This document shows, piece by piece, positions 26,235-35,350 of a stretch of DNA of 64,000 bases; the first letter of the stretch is position 1, and each line of letters starts with the position of its first letter. A program made the translations under genes and the position numbers. The notes beneath the pieces are model-generated. The model made no database searches. It worked only from the letters and a program-made list of their open reading frames with translations, and was not told the DNA's origin. The stretch spans positions 238,034 through 302,033 of the forward strand of contig NZ_JABAOB010000011.1 of assembly GCF_012726295.1 (NCBI RefSeq), read 5' to 3'. The DNA comes from Chitinophaga sp. Ak27 (lineage in GTDB: Bacteria; Bacteroidota; Bacteroidia; Chitinophagales; Chitinophagaceae).

Positions 26235-27104
26235 TCAAACCCACTCTACTTTCAAAATATGTTCACACAAGTGCTGCACTTCCATCATCGCCGCCTCTAA
26301 CCTGGCTCCCCTTATATTTGCCGCTGATAATAAGTCAGGCTTTTCCAGCAGACTGCGGCATAGTACTACCCCCTGCTCTAAAAGCATATATTTCTCGTGG
26401 CGGCTCAATGTCGAAAGGCAGGTAACCGGGTAAAGGCCGGATCTGTCGATTACATCCTTCAGGCCTTTACCAGCCGGATAGTCCCACGATAGCATATTTA
26501 ATCCCATACAAACGCCATATTGTATCCCATCAGGGGTAATACGCGTATTCGTAATCAGCCAGCCACGGTAATCCTGTCCGTTACCAATATTCCCTTCTTT
26601 CATCTTCCAGGCTATGTCCCGGAAACGTGATTGTACATATAAAGGAATTTTCACGTCACAATGTGTCCCCTGCAACTGGTGGTATTTACATTCGATAATG
26701 AATGCCCCTTTGTTTTTAACTGCATAAATATCCACTTCATGCGTAATACAATGCCCCGTCATCAGGGTGTTGGTAGTTACTGTATAACCCGCCTGCCTGA
26801 AAAGCGCCGCGATATACTGCTCAAACGGGAAACCGGAAGGCCCCAGCTCAAAAATGGCCTGTTTCAAACGGTACCGCCCTGCAGCCGGACGGGATGCCTT
26901 TTTCAATAATTTATAAGCAATCTTATAAATTATCCGTGTTGGCATATTGGGATATACCTGTTTGTATAGTTCTTCTATAATATTTTCAATCATTTCTGAC
27001 GTAGCGCCCGATTTTCGCAATGACTGCCTGATTTTCTCCGGTGAAAACGGTACTACTTCTCCGTTGGACTTCGTTACAAATATGTCTGGCTCTTTGACCT
27101 CCAT
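26235..27104 (-). CDS. ATP-cone plus restriction-endonuclease-like protein
   Basis: This 289-residue protein has an ATP-cone-like N-terminal domain (residues 8-90: VTKSNGEVVPFSPEKIRQSL). A Mrr-like PD-(D/E)xK nuclease fold follows, with Glu95 in FPFEQYIAALF, Asp125 in HEVDIYAV and E138-C-K140 in IIECKYH. These three positions form the classic metal-dependent nuclease site. The ATP-cone could make cleavage respond to ATP or dATP. It forms an operon with the PolX/PHP protein, suggesting DNA repair or defence. No methylase gene is nearby, so an ordinary restriction system is unlikely. Confidence 0.85.
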   Translation of the reverse strand: MEVKEPDIFVTKSNGEVVPFSPEKIRQSLRKSGATSEMIENIIEELYKQVYPNMPTRIIYKIAYKLLKKASRPAAGRYRLKQAIFELGPSGFPFEQYIAALFRQAGYTVTTNTLMTGHCITHEVDIYAVKNKGAFIIECKYHQLQGTHCDVKIPLYVQSRFRDIAWKMKEGNIGNGQDYRGWLITNTRITPDGIQYGVCMGLNMLSWDYPAGKGLKDVIDRSGLYPVTCLSTLSRHEKYMLLEQGVVLCRSLLEKPDLLSAANIRGARLEAAMMEVQHLCEHILKVEWV

Positions 27105-27314
27105 AACAGATATATTTCAATCGCTAATTTATGCTGATACCAACAACGGATACCTGACATTCATTAGCCTTCCGGGTGATTGTGGTCATGTATCTCCAAA
27201 TACTTTTTGAAAACCTGACAATAATCAACACGGGCGATGAGAGAGATCATTCCCACCCGCTGGTGAAACACCTAATTTGGTAATAAGAAATACTGGCCGA
27301 TTAAAAACCCGGAT

Positions 27315-28394
27315 ATGGTACTACAGAAACTAGTGAATGGATTGCTAATTACGGTAGCAGCATTATGGCTGGCTGCATTGGCATTATACGCCTTTACAGA
27401 TGTTGACGTGTTATCCTTCCAGCGATGGGAAGATGCAAAGCTTACGGGAAAGCCGCACCGGGACAGGATACCGCCATCCCTGGCGGCTATGGAGCTGGAA
27501 AACAGTCATGATCCCATCGCCGACACCTCGCAATATCATAACCTCCTGCTTCACCTGGTACATCAAAAGCCGTCTGCAAAATGGCCGGTAAATACCGGGT
27601 ATCCTTTACCCGGCGCATTATTACCTTATCACCGGGTAGTGGCTTTTTATGGCAATCTGTATTCCACACAAATGGGCATTTTAGGGGCCTTACCAGGCGA
27701 TAGCATGTTAGCGCAACTAAACGAAGAAGCCAGCAAATGGAAAGCGGCAGATACCTCCATCCCCGTTATAACGGCTTTACACTACATCGTGGTAACCGCG
27801 CAGGGTAATCCCGGGAAAGACGGAAAGTACCGCCTGCGTATGCCTGAAAGCGAAATTAATAAAGTACTCCTCCTGGCAGCAAAAGCCCACGCTATCGTAT
27901 TCCTGGATGTGCAGGTCGGGCTCAGCACTTTAACAGATGAACTGCCGTTATTGGAAAAATACTTGGTACGCCCCGATGTACACCTGGGCATAGATCCCGA
28001 ATATTCCATGAAAAACCAGCGTCCACCCTGTTCATCTATTGGCACTTTTGATGCAACCGATATTAACTATGCCATTTCCTGGCTTACAGCCCTGGTACAG
28101 CAATATCATCTCCCGCCTAAAATACTGGTTGTACACCGCTTTACCCAGGGGATGGTCACCAATTACAGGAACATCCATCTTATGCCAGAAGTACAGGTGG
28201 TCATGAATATGGATGGATTTGGCAGTGTAGCCAGGAAGAAAGACACCTACGAGTGCTGGATATCGGGAGAACCAGTTCAATTTACAGGGTTTAAGCTGTT
28301 TTATAAAAACGACGTCGCAAATGGAGGGCACCTGATGCAACCTGCAGAGGTACTGGCCCTTTATCCTCAGCCGGTATATATCCAATATCAATAA
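27315..28394 (+). CDS. Membrane-anchored or exported protein, unknown function
   Basis: The 359-residue product has an N-terminal hydrophobic segment (LLITVAALWLAALALYAF), a Pro-rich linker and a globular domain. Motifs include AVTALHYIVV-like strands, IVFLDVQVGLSTLTDELP, VHLGIDPEYSM, ILVVHRFTQGM and VVMNMDGFGS. The regular strand-helix pattern with acidic strand ends resembles a TIM barrel, and such a fold often belongs to glycosidases, but no family signature was recognised. It is oriented away from the stress island and has its own leader of about 210 bases. Possibly it is a cell-envelope hydrolase. Confidence 0.75.
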   Translation: MVLQKLVNGLLITVAALWLAALALYAFTDVDVLSFQRWEDAKLTGKPHRDRIPPSLAAMELENSHDPIADTSQYHNLLLHLVHQKPSAKWPVNTGYPLPGALLPYHRVVAFYGNLYSTQMGILGALPGDSMLAQLNEEASKWKAADTSIPVITALHYIVVTAQGNPGKDGKYRLRMPESEINKVLLLAAKAHAIVFLDVQVGLSTLTDELPLLEKYLVRPDVHLGIDPEYSMKNQRPPCSSIGTFDATDINYAISWLTALVQQYHLPPKILVVHRFTQGMVTNYRNIHLMPEVQVVMNMDGFGSVARKKDTYECWISGEPVQFTGFKLFYKNDVANGGHLMQPAEVLALYPQPVYIQYQ

Positions 28395-28481
28395 TGAACT
28401 TTGCCTTTCCTGTCTGTTATAGCATTCCCCAAATATTCATCCTCTACACTTTTTCACCTCTTATCTATATATTTAGGGGGT

Positions 28482-28495
28482 TGCAACCGATTGGA
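28482..28495 (+). promoter_or_regulatory. LacI-family operator-like site
   Basis: TGCAACCGATTGGA matches the LacI-family palindrome TGnAAnCGnTTnCA at nine of ten fixed bases. It lies about 180 bases upstream of the haem protein gene at 28674. A related site, TGTAACCGATTGTT, precedes the GH2 gene. Confidence 0.35.
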
Positions 28496-28673
28496 GAAAA
28501 CCACGTTATAAACCCCCGGCTGGTAAAGAAAAAAAAGCATTGATAATAGTCAAATTTACGGTAGCAGAATCGCCTGAATAACAGGAATTTAGCCTCCCGC
28601 ATAAACTGGCTCATCACCTCCATAAAAAATATAAGCAAACAGCTGCCTGTTGACAGCTGTAATTTTTATTACT

Positions 28674-31259
28674 ATGAAAAAAAGATCTGTTGTTACATTT
28701 TTACTTGCCGGCGCTTCGATACTGATTTATCATTGCAGTATTCCCCGACACGCGGTATCCGCCCTCGGCACCGCCACGGTAAAGCTACCGCGGGACTCGT
28801 CCGGGAAAATAATTGTACAGTCGAATCCCAGCGGCGCTTATTTATCAACCGAACAAAGCCTTGCAGCTATTCATGTACCGGATGGTTATCATTTACAGTT
28901 GGTGGCCAGCGAACCGATGGTAAAAGAACCTGTTGCCATTGCCTGGGATGGCAACGGCCGTATGTTCGTGTCTGAAATGCTTACTTATATGCAGGATGTG
29001 GACGGCTCCAACGAGAATATCCCTCTGTCAAGGGTTTCGCTGTTGGAAGATACCAATGGCGATGGGGTAATGGATAAAAGCTCGGTCTATATCGATAGCC
29101 TGGTACTACCGCGTATGATCCTCTGTGTAGGCAAAAAGCTCCTGGTGAGTGAAACCTATACAAATAACATCTGGTCATATGAAGATGTGAACCAGGATGG
29201 TAAAGCTGATAAGAAAGTCCAGGTATTCGGTAACAGTACCCCGCACAGCGGTAACCTGGAACACCAGCGAAGCGGCCTTATCTGGAATATCGATAACAGG
29301 ATATATGTGACCTATGAAAATCTCCGGTACCGGTATAGCAACGACAAACTTATTGCAGACACTATGTTTACCGGGTATGGACAATGGGGTATTGGCAACG
29401 ACGATTACGGCAGGTTATATTTCTCTGCAGCAGGAGGCGAAGTACCCGCCTATGGTTTCCAGCTAAACCCCTTCTATGGCCGGTACGATGTACCCGAACA
29501 ACTGGCGGATGGCTTCAATGCCGTATGGCCTGTTATCGCAACACCCGATGTGCAGGGAGGTCCGGCCAGGCTGCGTCCCGACAGCACGCTGAATCATTTT
29601 ACCGGTTGCTGCGGGCAATCCATCTTCAGGGGCAATGCACTCCCCAACGATCTGAAAGGGGATCTTATCATCTGTGAACCAGTGGGCCGGCTGATCAGAC
29701 GGGCCAAAGTCACCAACCAGCAAGGCATCCGGGTCTTACAGAATGCCTATCAGCAGGAAGAGTTCATTGCTGCTACTGATATGAATTTCCGGCCGGTAAA
29801 TACGGCGAATGGGCCGGATGGCTGTTTATACATCGTGGATATGCATAGAGGCATTATACAGGAAGGCAACTGGACCCGCAAAGGAAGTTATCTGAGGCCG
29901 GAAATACTGAAACGCGGATTGGATAAGAATACCAGTCATGGAAGAATTTATCGCCTGGTACACGACGGATACCAGCCAGGCCCCAGGCCCAACCTGTTAT
30001 CACAAGATGGAAATACACTGGTATCTTATCTGTCTCACGCCAATGGCTGGTGGAGAGATAATGCACAAAAGGAGCTGATTGTACGCCAGGATCTGTCTGT
30101 ACTACCGACCCTGGTCAGCGTGCTGGAGAAACACACCAATGAGTTGGCCCGCCTGCATGCATTATGGACATTGGAAGGCTTGCATGCAGCCAACCCATCT
30201 ATCCTGGCTATTGCGATGAAAGATGCCAGTCCGCAGGTCCGTAAAGCGGCAGTCATCATCAGCGAGCCGTTTCTCAAGCTCCAGGATGCAGGCATAAAGA
30301 ATCTGCTGACGAGCATGGACAGCGAGTCTGACGCCGATGTACAGGCACAGCTGGTGGCCACCCTCTCCTATTATGCGCCTGGTGAATCCAAAAAGATGCA
30401 AGAGCATTTTGCACAATCCGGTGGCAATACCAAAAACCTGGTAGCTATTGCGTCGTTGATAGAAAAGAACAGGAATCAAAAAATGTATGGATTTGACCTG
30501 GCTGGTATTCCTACAAACGAAAAAGCAGTCATTCTTAAAGGACAAGAAACCTTTCAACAGGTTTGTGCTACCTGCCATGGTGATAATGGGAAAGGCATTT
30601 CCATTGGCGGCGCTCCTATAGCCGCACCGCCATTAGCTAACTCTCCGCGGACAGGCAGCCCCAGCATGCTCATCAACATTCTCCTGCATGGTTTATCCGG
30701 GCCCATCAGCGGTAAAACCTACCCCGATGTGATGGCCCCTCTCGGCGCCGCCAATAGCGATGAATGGGTATCAAATGTACTCAGTTATGTACATTACCGG
30801 TTCAGGCCATCAGGTACTGATTTTACGGTGATAACTCCGGAAGAAGTCAAAAAGATAAGGGCGTTGACAGAAAGTCGCTCGGCATTATTTACTATCTCTG
30901 AACTCGAAAATTTCCAACCGGCTGACAAACCGGTAACAGCAGCCGCTACTTCGCCAGCCCTTGCAAAGAAGGAAACTACAAAAAAAACAGCGGGCACTCT
31001 ATCTGCATTTGCTACAGAAAAGAAGCTGCTGGCAAAACTCGATTGCAGCGCATGTCATCGGCCGGATGTAAAGCTGGTAGGTCCATCTTACAAAGCCATT
31101 GCACAAAAGTATAAACGTAGCGACATCAATGTTAACAAGCTGGCAGGCAAAGTCATTGCCGGTGGAAGCGGGAACTGGGGCACCACCCCGATGATAGCCC
31201 ACCCGGCACTCAGCACAGCTGATGCCCGGAAAATTGTGAAATATATTTTATCGCTTTAA
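28674..31259 (+). CDS. PVC-type haem-binding protein with two cytochrome c domains
   Basis: From the ATG at 28674 the product has 861 residues (a start at 28650 adds eight). A hydrophobic signal ends near YHC. A beta-propeller like the membrane-bound dehydrogenases follows (IHVPDGYHLQLVASEPMVKE, VAIAWDGNGRMFVSEM, LLEDTNGDGVMD), then HEAT-like helices. The first cytochrome c has CATCH at 631-635 and the second has CSACH at 791-795 with VGPSYKAIAQKY. An Ala/Thr/Lys linker separates them. It probably oxidises a carbohydrate in the periplasm and passes electrons to the respiratory chain. It is a relative of the 3121-6315 protein, but has two haems and no SGNH domain. Confidence 0.88.
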   Translation: MKKRSVVTFLLAGASILIYHCSIPRHAVSALGTATVKLPRDSSGKIIVQSNPSGAYLSTEQSLAAIHVPDGYHLQLVASEPMVKEPVAIAWDGNGRMFVSEMLTYMQDVDGSNENIPLSRVSLLEDTNGDGVMDKSSVYIDSLVLPRMILCVGKKLLVSETYTNNIWSYEDVNQDGKADKKVQVFGNSTPHSGNLEHQRSGLIWNIDNRIYVTYENLRYRYSNDKLIADTMFTGYGQWGIGNDDYGRLYFSAAGGEVPAYGFQLNPFYGRYDVPEQLADGFNAVWPVIATPDVQGGPARLRPDSTLNHFTGCCGQSIFRGNALPNDLKGDLIICEPVGRLIRRAKVTNQQGIRVLQNAYQQEEFIAATDMNFRPVNTANGPDGCLYIVDMHRGIIQEGNWTRKGSYLRPEILKRGLDKNTSHGRIYRLVHDGYQPGPRPNLLSQDGNTLVSYLSHANGWWRDNAQKELIVRQDLSVLPTLVSVLEKHTNELARLHALWTLEGLHAANPSILAIAMKDASPQVRKAAVIISEPFLKLQDAGIKNLLTSMDSESDADVQAQLVATLSYYAPGESKKMQEHFAQSGGNTKNLVAIASLIEKNRNQKMYGFDLAGIPTNEKAVILKGQETFQQVCATCHGDNGKGISIGGAPIAAPPLANSPRTGSPSMLINILLHGLSGPISGKTYPDVMAPLGAANSDEWVSNVLSYVHYRFRPSGTDFTVITPEEVKKIRALTESRSALFTISELENFQPADKPVTAAATSPALAKKETTKKTAGTLSAFATEKKLLAKLDCSACHRPDVKLVGPSYKAIAQKYKRSDINVNKLAGKVIAGGSGNWGTTPMIAHPALSTADARKIVKYILSL

Positions 31260-31282
31260 ATAAACTATCATTCATTAAAAAT

Positions 31283-31322
31283 GAGAAGGGACCTGTAGGC
31301 TGCAGCTTATAAGTCCCTTCTC
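31283..31322 (+). terminator. Terminator-like hairpin after the haem protein gene
   Basis: A perfect 10-bp stem (GAGAAGGGAC with GTCCCTTCTC) spans a 20-base loop, beginning 23 bases after the stop codon. Confidence 0.55.
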
Positions 31323-31399
31323 GTTTAGGCAGCCAACGGGCGACATACTATATTGCTAAAACAACACTAAATTACAGCCCGTATCAAGTACCAGCTGTT

Positions 31400-32242
31400 A
31401 TGAAGTGGATCACCCGTGAACGCCCTAAAATAGACCGACTTGCCTGCCCATGGCTAATTAAACGTTTCGTAGATGCGAACGCGGAGTTTATATATGTACC
31501 CGCCGGCGAGGTATTATCCCGGGCGGAAGCTGAGCAGGCGATTCCTTTTGATATTGCCGGCGTGGAGTACACACATTATGAGGATCAATGCACCTTTGAT
31601 TATATCCTGAAGAAACATACCATTGAAGATCCGGCTGTTCTCATCATGGCGCCTATTGTGCGGGGCGCCGACACCGACCGCCACAATCTTGCTACCCAGG
31701 CGTCTGGCCTGTGGGCCATTTCAGCAGGACTGGCCTACAACGAACCTGATGATCAGGCGTTACTCGAAAAAGGCATGTTGCTATATGATGCGCTTTACAG
31801 CTGGGCCAAATATCTCCAGCATGTTAAGCATACCCAGCAGCCATTTGAAAACCAGCTGATCGATATTTTCAAACAATTTATTCAACAGGAGAAAGAAAGC
31901 AGGAAAATACCCAGTTGGGCTAAAGAACTGAAAGAAATCATCCAGGACCAGATAGACACCAACCTTAACCTGAGCCTTAAAGGCTTATCAGAAACGCTCC
32001 AGGTACATCCCGCCTATTTGTCGAGAGAGTTTTCAAAATATTTCGATGATCTATCCTTTGGCGATTATATCCGTAAGCTCCGGATCGATAAAGCCACCCA
32101 GCTGTTAAGTACCACAGATCATTCCCTGACAGAAATCGCCTACCTGACGGGATTTTCAGATCAGAGTCATTTTACCAGGATTTTTAAGAAATTTACTGGT
32201 AAAAGCCCTTCTGCTTATAAAAAGGAATTGATAAAAAAGTAA
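31400..32242 (+). CDS. ChrB-domain protein fused to an AraC DNA-binding domain
   Basis: Residues 1-155 match the chromate-resistance (ChrB C-terminal) domain. They begin KWITRERPKIDRLACPWLIK and contain VRGADTDRHNLATQASGLWA. Residues of about 175-280 are an AraC-type double helix-turn-helix (LSETLQVHPAYLSREFSKYF, LTEIAYLTGFSDQSHFTRIF). The ChrB domain thus serves as the likely sensor of a one-component regulator. A stand-alone paralogue of the sensor domain follows at 33403. The regulated genes are probably the downstream DUF1259, ChrB and efflux genes, since a shared 42-bp element lies before the first two. The inducer may be chromate, but that is inferred only from the family. Confidence 0.88.
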   Translation: MKWITRERPKIDRLACPWLIKRFVDANAEFIYVPAGEVLSRAEAEQAIPFDIAGVEYTHYEDQCTFDYILKKHTIEDPAVLIMAPIVRGADTDRHNLATQASGLWAISAGLAYNEPDDQALLEKGMLLYDALYSWAKYLQHVKHTQQPFENQLIDIFKQFIQQEKESRKIPSWAKELKEIIQDQIDTNLNLSLKGLSETLQVHPAYLSREFSKYFDDLSFGDYIRKLRIDKATQLLSTTDHSLTEIAYLTGFSDQSHFTRIFKKFTGKSPSAYKKELIKK

Positions 32243-32276
32243 AAAATAGACTAAACCTTATTTTTCGTTCTATTTT
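32235..32276 (+). repeat. Copy 1 of a 42-bp element, candidate operator or attenuator
   Basis: It matches the element at 33321-33362 at 39 of 42 bases, including the core GACTAAACCTTATT. It starts inside the last codons of the ChrB-AraC gene and ends 73 bases before the DUF1259 start. AAAAAATAGA (32241-32250) and TCTATTTTTT (32269-32278) can pair as a perfect 10-bp stem. Confidence 0.7.
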
Positions 32277-32349
32277 TTGGCATCCGGGAGTTGGAAATTG
32301 CAGCTTTGAGCATTGATTGTCATCTCATTAAACCTGTAATACACCTGTT

Positions 32350-33312
32350 ATGAAACGCGTTATTTCGCATCTTCTTGTCACCGCTTCCATGGCCACATTA
32401 CTGGCGGTAGCCTGTAATAATCCATCTCAGCCTGCTAACAATGCAGACAGCAGTAAACGTAATAATATCTTATGTCCCCCGGGCAGCAGCAAATTGGATG
32501 TGCAAAAAATTGAGGCGGTAACCGGCATGAAAGGTGTAGCCAAAAATGGCGAATACAAAATAACGGTTCCCCAAAATGACCTGCATGTAGTGGTAGATGG
32601 GTTTAAAATTATTCCGCCCATGGGGCTGGGAAGCTGGGCAGCATTCACGCCATGCGCAGACAGCGTAATGGTAATGGGCGACATTATCGTTACAGAAACC
32701 GACCTGGCGCCCGTTCAGCAGGAAGTGATACACCAGGGCTTTACCATCACTGCTATTCACAATCATTTTGTCCGCAACCACCCCAATGTGATGTATATGC
32801 ATATAGATGGCCGGGGCAAAATTGAGCAGGTAGCAGCCAACGTGAAAGCCATCTTCGACAAAGTGAAGGAAGTGAGGGGCAAAGATCCTAAAGAAGGTAA
32901 CGCCGACAGTGTGCAGAATAGCATCAACATTGCCCATCTCGACAGCATCATCGGGCATAAGGGAGAGATGGCCAAAGGCGTATATAAGTACACCATTGGC
33001 CGGCCGGATGTAGCACTGCAGGAACATGGTATCCCGGTAAGCAGCTTCATGGGATTCAATACCTGGGCCGCCTGGCAGGGCACTGATGAAAAGGCCGCAG
33101 TAGCGGGCGATTTTACCATGCTGGAAAACGAAGTAGCACCTGTCATCAAAGCGCTGGTAGAAAACGGTATTGAAGTAGTGGCTGTACACAATCACATGGT
33201 ACATGAACAACCCCGCATCTTTTTCCTGCACTATTGGGGCGTAGGTCCTGCAGAAAAACTGGCCAGGGGATTCCGCGCCGCATTGGATCAGACAGCAGGA
33301 GGCCACAAATAA
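32350..33312 (+). CDS. DUF1259 (LppY/LpqO-type) lipoprotein
   Basis: A lipoprotein signal ends at LAVAC. Two DUF1259 repeats follow, each with the same core: AIHNHFVRNHPNVMYMHIDG in the first and AVHNHMVHEQPRIFFLHYWG in the second. Other shared landmarks are GMKGVAKNGEYKI, MGLGSWAAF and MGFNTWAAW. The paired HNH motifs could bind metal. LppY/LpqO proteins are envelope lipoproteins of unknown biochemistry. It sits between two ChrB-domain genes and is preceded by the 42-bp element, so it is probably part of a metal or oxyanion response. Confidence 0.85.
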   Translation: MKRVISHLLVTASMATLLAVACNNPSQPANNADSSKRNNILCPPGSSKLDVQKIEAVTGMKGVAKNGEYKITVPQNDLHVVVDGFKIIPPMGLGSWAAFTPCADSVMVMGDIIVTETDLAPVQQEVIHQGFTITAIHNHFVRNHPNVMYMHIDGRGKIEQVAANVKAIFDKVKEVRGKDPKEGNADSVQNSINIAHLDSIIGHKGEMAKGVYKYTIGRPDVALQEHGIPVSSFMGFNTWAAWQGTDEKAAVAGDFTMLENEVAPVIKALVENGIEVVAVHNHMVHEQPRIFFLHYWGVGPAEKLARGFRAALDQTAGGHK

Positions 33313-33320
33313 TTTCCGTC

Positions 33321-33362
33321 AAAAGTAAAAAACAGACTAAACCTTATTATTCATTCTATTTT
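33321..33362 (+). repeat. Copy 2 of the 42-bp element
   Basis: Differs from copy 1 at three positions. It begins nine bases after the DUF1259 stop and ends 40 bases before the ChrB-domain gene. The pairing arms are weakened by one mismatch relative to copy 1, so the conserved core, not the stem, seems to be kept. Confidence 0.7.
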
Positions 33363-33402
33363 CCTGTTATTCATAGCAGGAACTTGCGGGTATAAATTCA
33401 AT

Positions 33403-33873
33403 ATGATGAAATGGATTACCCGCGAGCGTCCTAAAATAGACCGTATTGCCTGTCCCTGGCTGATAGGCCGCTTTATCGATCCTGATGCGGAAATCATCTA
33501 TGCACCTGCCAACCAGGTACTGGAAAAAGCAAAGGAATATGACGCCATTCCTTTCGACATTCCAGGCGTAGCTCATTCCCATGAAGGGGAATTTTGCTCG
33601 TTTGACTATTTCCTCAAAAGATATGAGCTGGATGACCCGGCCCTGCTGCAATTGGCGGTAATTGTCCGTGCTGCAGATACAAACCAGTTCGATCTCGCCC
33701 CACAGGCGGCGGGTTTGTGGGCCATTTCTGCCGGGCTTTCGTATAACTATAACAGTGATTCCGAAATGCTGGAAATTGGCCGGAAGATATATGATGCCCT
33801 TTACAGCTGGGCAAAATTCAGACAATCTGAACAGCATACCTGGACAGAAACGCGCCCACAAAATGAACAGTAG
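33403..33873 (+). CDS. Stand-alone ChrB-domain (chromate resistance) protein
   Basis: The 156-residue protein is a paralogue of the first domain of the ChrB-AraC fusion: both begin MKWITRERPKIDR, and here VRAADTNQFDLAPQAAGLWA aligns with VRGADTDRHNLATQASGLWA. It has no DNA-binding part. The start may be the second ATG at 33406, which matches the paralogue. ChrB proteins regulate or assist chromate resistance, but no ChrA transporter is seen here. An efflux operon follows 81 bases later. Confidence 0.85.
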   Translation: MMKWITRERPKIDRIACPWLIGRFIDPDAEIIYAPANQVLEKAKEYDAIPFDIPGVAHSHEGEFCSFDYFLKRYELDDPALLQLAVIVRAADTNQFDLAPQAAGLWAISAGLSYNYNSDSEMLEIGRKIYDALYSWAKFRQSEQHTWTETRPQNEQ

Positions 33874-33954
33874 CATTGAAGTGGATGACATAGAATTCTG
33901 GCCGAATACGATTTTTTAATATGATATCGTCCGTTATATAAATATATTTGATGA

Positions 33955-35334
33955 ATGAATGCTTCTTATAAAAGGATGATCATCCTTAGCAGCGCTGTCC
34001 TATTTTCACTCAGCGCCTACGGGCAAAGAAAACCGCTGCATATAAAGGATATCCTGACACTCGTGCAATCTTCCCAACCACAAATGAAAGCCTATGAAGA
34101 ACAGGCAAAAAGCAGTCAATATAACGTCAGGCTGGCAAAAAACACGTTGCTGCCGGATGTAAATATCGGCTACCAGGCCGGTTATGCCACCTACAACAAT
34201 ATCACTGGTATGAGCTATCCCGGGCTAATACTACCTATCAGCGGTCCGCCTTCTGCAGGTAATATTTATGACCCGGTGCCCGGTACTGCTGCCGGCGCTA
34301 TGGTAAAATGGAATCCCCTCACTTTTGGCCAGCGGAGCGCCGCCATCGAAAAAGCTACTGCGCAATATAAACTGGCCAACAGCACTTACAACGATGCACT
34401 GTTTCGCCAACAGTATGCCGCCTTATCTGTATATCTGAATGCGGTGTACCTGCAAAAGCTGATGCAAACCTACCAGTCTAATATCGACCGCACCGATGCA
34501 GGACTACAGCAATCGCTGGTCTTTACCCGGGAAGGACTACGGCCCGGTATAGATACCACCCAATTTCAATCAGCATTGGCACAGGCTAAAACAGACCTGT
34601 TGATCGTGCAGCGACAATACTACGCCCAACTGGCAGAACTCACCAGGATAACGGGCCTGCCGGACCTCCCCGACCAGGTATTGCTGGCCGACACTACGCT
34701 ACTCAACCAGTTACCACAAATGGCCGACACCATTGCCGGCCCGGCCGCCAACCCAGTGTATCAATACTACCAGGTAAAAAAAGAAGTAACGCAAACATCA
34801 TTGAAAGAAGTAACTCGTATATGGCGGCCAAAGCTCGACCTATGGGCCAATGCCTATGCGAGAGGCTCCGGTGTTAACGCCAATGGCGCCATCGATAAAG
34901 CAGATGGCTGGTCACTCTCCCGCAAAAACTATGGCGCCGGCGTCCAGATCAGTTTTCCTATCCTCCAGTTTTCTGAAGTGCAACTGAAAAAGAAGCAATA
35001 CAGCGCTATGCTTAAGGCAGATGAAGCACAGCTGGACCAGGTTACACTCAACCTGCAAAAGCAGAAAGAAACTGCCCGCTACAACTACGATCAGAATATC
35101 CTGATCACCAAACAGGCCGTGGTGCAATCGCAGGCAGCACGTTTCGCATTTGAAGGGCTGAAATTGAGCTATGCCAGTGGATTAGTAGATTTTACCCGCC
35201 TAATACAAGGCCAGTATGATCTGCTAAAGGCAGAAACCGGGGAAGCAGGCGCATTCCTGCAAGCCTGGCACTCCCTGCTGGATATTGCCGTGGCAAATGG
35301 CCAGCTGGCCACCTTTACAGACAACCTGAAATAA
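33955..35334 (+). CDS. TolC-family outer membrane efflux protein
   Basis: The protein has 459 residues. A signal peptide (MIILSSAVLFSLSAYGQ) is followed by the two long helical repeats of TolC proteins (IKDILTLVQSSQPQMKAYEE, ARFAFEGLKLSYASGLVDFT). It forms the outer membrane exit duct of a tripartite pump. The RND permease starts 16 bases after its stop and the adaptor follows, so all three components are encoded in order. Substrates may be metals or small toxic compounds, given the ChrB-type genes upstream. This order, outer membrane gene first, is common in Bacteroidota. Confidence 0.93.
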   Translation: MNASYKRMIILSSAVLFSLSAYGQRKPLHIKDILTLVQSSQPQMKAYEEQAKSSQYNVRLAKNTLLPDVNIGYQAGYATYNNITGMSYPGLILPISGPPSAGNIYDPVPGTAAGAMVKWNPLTFGQRSAAIEKATAQYKLANSTYNDALFRQQYAALSVYLNAVYLQKLMQTYQSNIDRTDAGLQQSLVFTREGLRPGIDTTQFQSALAQAKTDLLIVQRQYYAQLAELTRITGLPDLPDQVLLADTTLLNQLPQMADTIAGPAANPVYQYYQVKKEVTQTSLKEVTRIWRPKLDLWANAYARGSGVNANGAIDKADGWSLSRKNYGAGVQISFPILQFSEVQLKKKQYSAMLKADEAQLDQVTLNLQKQKETARYNYDQNILITKQAVVQSQAARFAFEGLKLSYASGLVDFTRLIQGQYDLLKAETGEAGAFLQAWHSLLDIAVANGQLATFTDNLK

Positions 35335-35350
35335 CATATAAGCAAGCATT

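Noticed and set aside
26235..27104. Classical restriction-modification system
   Set aside because: No methyltransferase or specificity gene is adjacent, and the nuclease carries an ATP-cone instead.
33943..33950. TATATTTG box just before the TolC gene
   Set aside because: It is only five bases before the start codon and has no TTG partner at the right distance, so it is unlikely to be a promoter.
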